Source of the DNA: Vibrio anguillarum
GTDB taxonomy: Bacteria > Pseudomonadota > Gammaproteobacteria > Enterobacterales > Vibrionaceae
NCBI RefSeq assembly: GCF_001989995.2
Contig: NZ_JAHGUP010000028.1
Span: 1 to 39,066, forward strand
DNA: 39,066 nucleotides
Direction of reading: 5' to 3'
The first letter of the stretch is position 1, and every line of letters starts with the position of its first letter. Under the pieces are notes generated by a model that saw only the letters and a list, made by a program, of their open reading frames with translations, had not been told where the DNA came from and did no database searches. Made by a program: the position numbers and the translations under genes. This document shows positions 35,974 through 39,066 of this stretch, piece by piece.

Positions 35974-36864
35974 TCATACAAACAAATTATTAAAATCTGC
36001 ATCGCAAACATTTTTCACTGCTGGGTGTTGGATCATCCTCTCAGCAAAAATGACGTAGTACTCTTCTTTTAAATCATCAATCTGACCGATAAGTTGCAAA
36101 GGAAGATCATCACCAACTTCAGTCACATAGATTGAGGGAGCTAAAAAAATTGCATCATGATGATAACGCGCAAAAGCTTTCATCAATGCCGCATCATCAA
36201 ACTCCCCCAGAATATTCGGCTTCAGGCCTTGACGGTCAAACCATTGCAATAGATTACGCCCCATCGCGGTTCGGCTTCCCGGTATCAACAACTTTCTCTG
36301 CTCTAAAATGGCGGGAAAAGAGACATTTTCAACCTTGCCTGAACAAAAAAAACTCATGTGACTCTCACCCAGTTTTTTACTGAACAGGCCCGGGCTTTGG
36401 CTGGAATCGACGGGATAATCAGAGAGAATCATATCCAATTTATGTTGTGAAAGTTGCTCTAACAACATTTCATGGGTCGATTCAAAACAACGCAAGTGGA
36501 TACTGCTATCGGCCGGGACCGTCGTCATCAGTATTTTACTGACAAGCCGTTTAGAGAGGGCATCAGCCACTCCTACATCAAACAGCAGGTTAGAGCGCTG
36601 ACTATAATTGACAATATCGAGCATCTCATAACTTAAGCCGAACATCCGGTCAGCATATTTAAAAACCAGTTGTCCAAGTTCTGTCGGTTCAATGCTACGG
36701 CCATTACGCTTAGTAAGCTTACCATCCATGCGCTCTTCAAAAGCCTTAATTTGCCCAGTGACGGTTTGCGGAGTCAAGAAGAGTGCTTCTGCAGCTTTAG
36801 TGACCGATCCCTGCTTGCATACCATCCAGAAGTAGTAAAGATGATTGTAGTTGAGGTGAAACAT
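35974..36864 (-). CDS. nhaR: LysR-family transcriptional activator NhaR
   Basis: 296-residue LysR regulator that in E. coli activates the Na+/H+ antiporter gene nhaA in response to Na+. HTH about 1-65 ([43 protein letters not shown]), then a substrate-binding effector domain. The N-terminal [10 protein letters not shown] is the NhaR signature. I start at ATG 36864 by alignment; its Shine-Dalgarno is poor. An upstream ORF with a very strong ribosome site runs into this start. nhaA is not in the window; the divergent neighbour is the sodium-coupled NptA. Confidence 0.92.
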   Translation of the reverse strand: MFHLNYNHLYYFWMVCKQGSVTKAAEALFLTPQTVTGQIKAFEERMDGKLTKRNGRSIEPTELGQLVFKYADRMFGLSYEMLDIVNYSQRSNLLFDVGVADALSKRLVSKILMTTVPADSSIHLRCFESTHEMLLEQLSQHKLDMILSDYPVDSSQSPGLFSKKLGESHMSFFCSGKVENVSFPAILEQRKLLIPGSRTAMGRNLLQWFDRQGLKPNILGEFDDAALMKAFARYHHDAIFLAPSIYVTEVGDDLPLQLIGQIDDLKEEYYVIFAERMIQHPAVKNVCDADFNNLFV

Positions 36865-37030
36865 GATAAGGACACTCAATTTTATCTGGTCGTTGTTTAT
36901 AACAAACCCAAGCCAAATGAGCAATTAACTCGGAAAAACCGAACTTAAGAACGTTAGCTAATCTTAATACCGAGCAGTTAGAGTTCAAAAATGACAACTT
37001 CGTCATAAAATATCTAAAACTAGCGTCCAT
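36797..37030 (-). CDS. possible 77-residue upstream ORF overlapping nhaR
   Basis: An ATG at 37030 follows GGAGGAGGAGAG at ideal spacing, the strongest ribosome site I see in the window. The frame runs 77 codons (starting [17 protein letters not shown]) and ends 68 bases inside nhaR in another frame. I recognise no domain and the second half is just the nhaR region out of frame. It might be a translational control leader for nhaR, or the mRNA site of a lost gene. Confidence 0.3.
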   Translation of the reverse strand: MDASFRYFMTKLSFLNSNCSVLRLANVLKFGFSELIAHLAWVCYKQRPDKIECPYHVSPQLQSSLLLLDGMQAGIGH

Positions 37031-37235
37031 CGCTCTCCTCCTCCACGTTGTTAACGTCGCATAACATCATGAAAATTCAATAAATAAAGAATTAAAAGTC
37101 ACCGTGAAACTTGTTTTTATCAGAGTTATCAATGAGAAACCCACTGTCATATAAATGAAATAATTATTCTCTACTATCTCGCTCAGATTCAACAACAGAC
37201 CGAACAACACTCAAAAGGTCAATGGAGAAAAGAAA
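36865..37235. promoter_or_regulatory. 370-bp nhaR-nptA divergent intergenic region
   Basis: Holds on the minus strand a very strong Shine-Dalgarno (GGAGGAGGAG, 37035-37044) before an ATG at 37030, an ACGTT-GTT-AACGT inverted repeat at 37045-37057, a half Pho box at 37144 and GGAGA before nptA. Clear -35/-10 elements are not obvious. Confidence 0.5.
37144..37161 (+). promoter_or_regulatory. partial Pho box upstream of nptA
   Basis: CTGTCAT is a perfect PhoB half repeat; the second repeat, four bases on, is ATGAAAT (4 of 7 matches). It lies about 90 bases before the phosphate transporter nptA, so PhoB control is plausible but unproven. Confidence 0.4.
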
Positions 37236-38381
37236 ATGAACCAAGCGACAACTACTGCTGCACCCATTGCGAGTACCACTCGTTGGCTGCGTTGGGCGAA
37301 CTTGGCATTCATGCTCTACCTACTGCTACTTGCAGTGGCGATGGTAGGTAGTGGATTTAAATGGGCAACAGGTGATCAAGCTAAGGTACTGTTTGAGTTT
37401 GCCTCACACCCAATAGCGGGGTTGATGATAGGGTTAGTCGCCACAGCATTGATTCAATCTTCAAGCACCGTAACCTCTATCATTGTCGGTCTTGTGGCTG
37501 GCGGATTACCTGTTGAAATGGCGATCCCAATGGTCATGGGTGCCAATATTGGCACCACAGTAACCAACACGCTTGTTAGCCTTGGACACGTTCGTTGCCA
37601 AGTCGAATTTAAACGCGCTTTTGCAAGTGCAACAATTCACGACTTCTTTAATCTTTTGGCGGTACTGATTTTCCTACCGTTAGAGATGATGTTTGGTATT
37701 TTAGAGAAAATTTCTCATTGGCTTGTGTCACCGCTGCTTTCTACTGGTGATATGAGCATGAAAGGACTCGATTTTATCAAACCTATCACGAGCCCAATTA
37801 TCACGGCACTAAAAGGCCAACTGATCACTTTTGGTGAAGTTGTAGGTGGCGTGATGTTGATTGTTCTTGGTATTGCGACCATTTTTGTGGCTATCACTGT
37901 CATGGGTAAGCTCATGAAGAGTTTGATGGTGGGTCGTGCGAAAGAGATACTCAAGGATGCCATTGGGCGCGGACCGCTGCACGGTATCCTTTCAGGTTCA
38001 ATCGTCACTGTATTGGTTCAATCTTCTTCAACTACCACCAGTTTAATGGTTCCGCTGGTCGGCACTGGTGTATTGAAAGTACGCGATGTTTACCCATTCA
38101 CTTTAGGGGCTAATATTGGCACTTGCATTACCGCCCTACTCGCGGCAACGGCCGTTTCTGGTGAGTTTGCGGTATTTGCCTTGCAAATTGCTTTAGTCCA
38201 CTTAACCTTTAATGTATTAGCCACTGTGTTGATCTATGGTGTGCCGTTTTTACGTGAACTGCCAATTAAAGGCGCAGAAATGATTGCTGAGATGGCAACA
38301 AAGAATAAAGCGGTCGTTGCGGGTTATTTACTATCGGTCTTTATCATTATGCCTGGCGGTATACTGGCACTAACGGCTTAA
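37236..38381 (+). CDS. nptA: Sodium-dependent phosphate transporter NptA
   Basis: Na+/Pi cotransporter of the SLC34/NptA family, 381 residues, inner membrane, about eight or more hydrophobic segments. The inverted repeat architecture is marked by the paired motifs ALIQSSSTVTSIIVGL (about 70-86) and VLVQSSSTTTSLMVPL (about 262-277), each followed by MGANIGTTVTN or LGANIGTCIT. V. cholerae NptA was described as a Pi/Na+ symporter. GGAGA precedes the ATG. Strong bidirectional terminator after the stop. Confidence 0.95.
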   Translation: MNQATTTAAPIASTTRWLRWANLAFMLYLLLLAVAMVGSGFKWATGDQAKVLFEFASHPIAGLMIGLVATALIQSSSTVTSIIVGLVAGGLPVEMAIPMVMGANIGTTVTNTLVSLGHVRCQVEFKRAFASATIHDFFNLLAVLIFLPLEMMFGILEKISHWLVSPLLSTGDMSMKGLDFIKPITSPIITALKGQLITFGEVVGGVMLIVLGIATIFVAITVMGKLMKSLMVGRAKEILKDAIGRGPLHGILSGSIVTVLVQSSSTTTSLMVPLVGTGVLKVRDVYPFTLGANIGTCITALLAATAVSGEFAVFALQIALVHLTFNVLATVLIYGVPFLRELPIKGAEMIAEMATKNKAVVAGYLLSVFIIMPGGILALTA

Positions 38382-38410
38382 GTAACGAACAAACCACACG
38401 ACAGATCAAA

Positions 38411-38442
38411 AAAATCCCCGAGCAACGCTTCGGGGATTTTTT
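38411..38442. terminator. bidirectional terminator between nptA and the thyA remnant
   Basis: AAAATCCCCG, ten-base centre, CGGGGATTTTTT. A and T runs flank the stem on both sides, so it can stop nptA (plus) and thyA (minus) transcripts. Confidence 0.9.
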
Positions 38443-38483
38443 ACAACTAGAAAACAGTACTTTTTAATAATGCGAGAGAGCAA

Positions 38484-38777
38484 CTAAACCGAAAACGGGT
38501 ACTGGATGGCATCATGGCATTGGTAGCCTTCAATCCAGAAATCATCCAAGGTAACCCAAGTTTCAAGATCTTCTAGCGTTTTAATTTTCGGGTTAATATG
38601 AAACTTCGCCATAGGGAGCGGTTCACGCTTAAGTTGTACATCTTTCATCAACGCCAGTTGGTCTTCATAGATATGCGCATTGACGATCTTATGGTAGGCC
38701 ACGCCCGCTTTTTTGCCGGTAATTTGCGCCATAATTGCGAGGAACACGTAGACCTGAACCATATTAAAATTCAAGCC
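38484..38777 (-). pseudogene. thyA: 3' fragment of thymidylate synthase gene (thyA remnant)
   Basis: The last 97 codons of a Vibrio-type Thy[19 protein letters not shown], the conserved Asn of the LNFN motif, [13 protein letters not shown] (His/Tyr of the dUMP site), [16 protein letters not shown] and the C-terminal [14 protein letters not shown] full Vibrio ThyA is about 283 residues. The fragment starts a few residues after the catalytic Cys region (CDVPL), which is missing. Upstream the frame continues open for 23 codons into unrelated sequence. An intact thyA copy would have to be elsewhere, or the strain is thymidine-dependent, or the gene is split by an inserted element off the right edge. 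Confidence 0.88.
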
Positions 38778-39066
38778 AATGAATTTTAAACCCCCAAAAT
38801 ATTGCACAATTAGTAGATATAAGTCGCGGTTTATTGAGCTTATCAACTATGCATTTTATACCTTGCACAATTACTATGGCCAGGTACCTTTTTCTCAATG
38901 CGCTCATTATGGTCGATTTCTTTTCAATTGCTAACATCATCTTTCGAAAGCTGATTGAGTAGAAAGCATTGGCTATCCGATGAAACACGTTTGGACAACA
39001 ACGTGTTATATGCCTCAATAAAATAGCATTTGGCGGATTACCTTAGGGGCTCTTCTCCGCTTTAAT
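38778..39066. other. unidentified DNA joined to truncated thyA, with direct and inverted repeats
   Basis: Sequence after the thyA breakpoint shows no recognisable gene. It contains TTGCACAATTA twice in direct orientation (38802-38812 and 38863-38873, 61 bp apart), and an 8-bp perfect inverted repeat AACACGTT/AACGTGTT with 8-base loop (38984-39007). An open frame of 84 codons on the minus strand (39018-38764) looks like noncoding sequence. It resembles the terminal region of a mobile element or island, but I cannot name one. Confidence 0.5.

Noticed and set aside
38764..39018. 84-codon minus-strand ORF at the right end
   Set aside because: Composition looks like a chance frame, no ribosome site, and it enters the thyA remnant out of frame.
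38778..39066. Group I or group II intron interrupting thyA
   Set aside because: The break is close to the T4 td intron site, but the 3' boundary does not give a simple omega-G splice, and no P7-like or domain V motif is visible in the 289 bases available. Not excluded if more sequence is seen.
38984..39066. Superintegron attC site
   Set aside because: The AAC...GTT hairpin is only 24 bp and the core-site consensus GTTRRRY is not met.

Overview
This window looks like a piece of a Vibrio main chromosome. The gene content and order (clpB, pgeF, rluD, bamD, raiA, pheA, nspS, mbaA, yjjX, trpR, slt, ettA, a PilZ gene, tyrA, aroF, btsSR, nagZ, anmK, murQ, a cstA-family gene, ispH, fkpB, lspA, ileS, ribF, murJ, rpsT, hlyU, nhaR, nptA, thyA) follow, as far as I remember it, the V. 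cholerae chromosome I block numbered roughly VC0711 down to VC0673. HlyU, NspS/MbaA and NptA are Vibrio-typical. I assign the genus with confidence but not the species. Almost all genes are intact core genes at ordinary spacing. The clear exception is the right end, where thyA is cut.

Layout. Positions 1-210 hold a leftward rRNA operon promoter region (two promoters, boxB/boxA); the rRNA genes lie off the left edge. Leftward clpB has a heat-shock promoter and a terminator, and is preceded by leftward rluD-pgeF. bamD and raiA run rightward, raiA behind a class II-like CRP site. pheL-attenuator-pheA is a phenylalanine-controlled unit. After a palindrome-rich gap comes the overlapping operon nspS-mbaA-yjjX (norspermidine sensor, c-di-GMP enzyme, house-cleaning NTPase). 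trpR and slt run leftward; ettA and a PilZ gene run rightward. Leftward aroF-tyrA is controlled by TyrR boxes. btsS-btsR (pyruvate-sensing two-component system) follows two tandem tiny ORFs. nagZ, anmK and murQ form a peptidoglycan-recycling group. A small DUF2799-type lipoprotein precedes a short CstA-family transporter whose promoter carries a BtsR-like repeat array. murJ-ribF-ileS-lspA-fkpB-ispH run leftward; rpsT runs rightward; hlyU and nhaR run leftward; nptA runs rightward.

Functional themes. Aromatic amino acid control is concentrated here: pheA by attenuation, trpR with a candidate self-operator, aroF-tyrA by TyrR. Second-messenger signalling is represented by NspS-MbaA and a PilZ protein about 5 kb away. 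BtsSR and the CstA-family transporter appear to be a sensor-transporter circuit separated by the peptidoglycan-recycling genes.

Most worth a second look: (1) thyA reduced to its last 97 codons, starting just after the catalytic-cysteine region and joined to unexplained DNA with direct repeats and a hairpin; (2) two tightly coupled mini-ORFs immediately before btsS; (3) a 20-bp-phased BtsR-like repeat array before the CstA-family gene; (4) a 90-bp hairpin between two perfect 14-bp palindromes in the pheA-nspS gap; (5) an exceptionally strong Shine-Dalgarno sequence driving an ORF that runs into nhaR.
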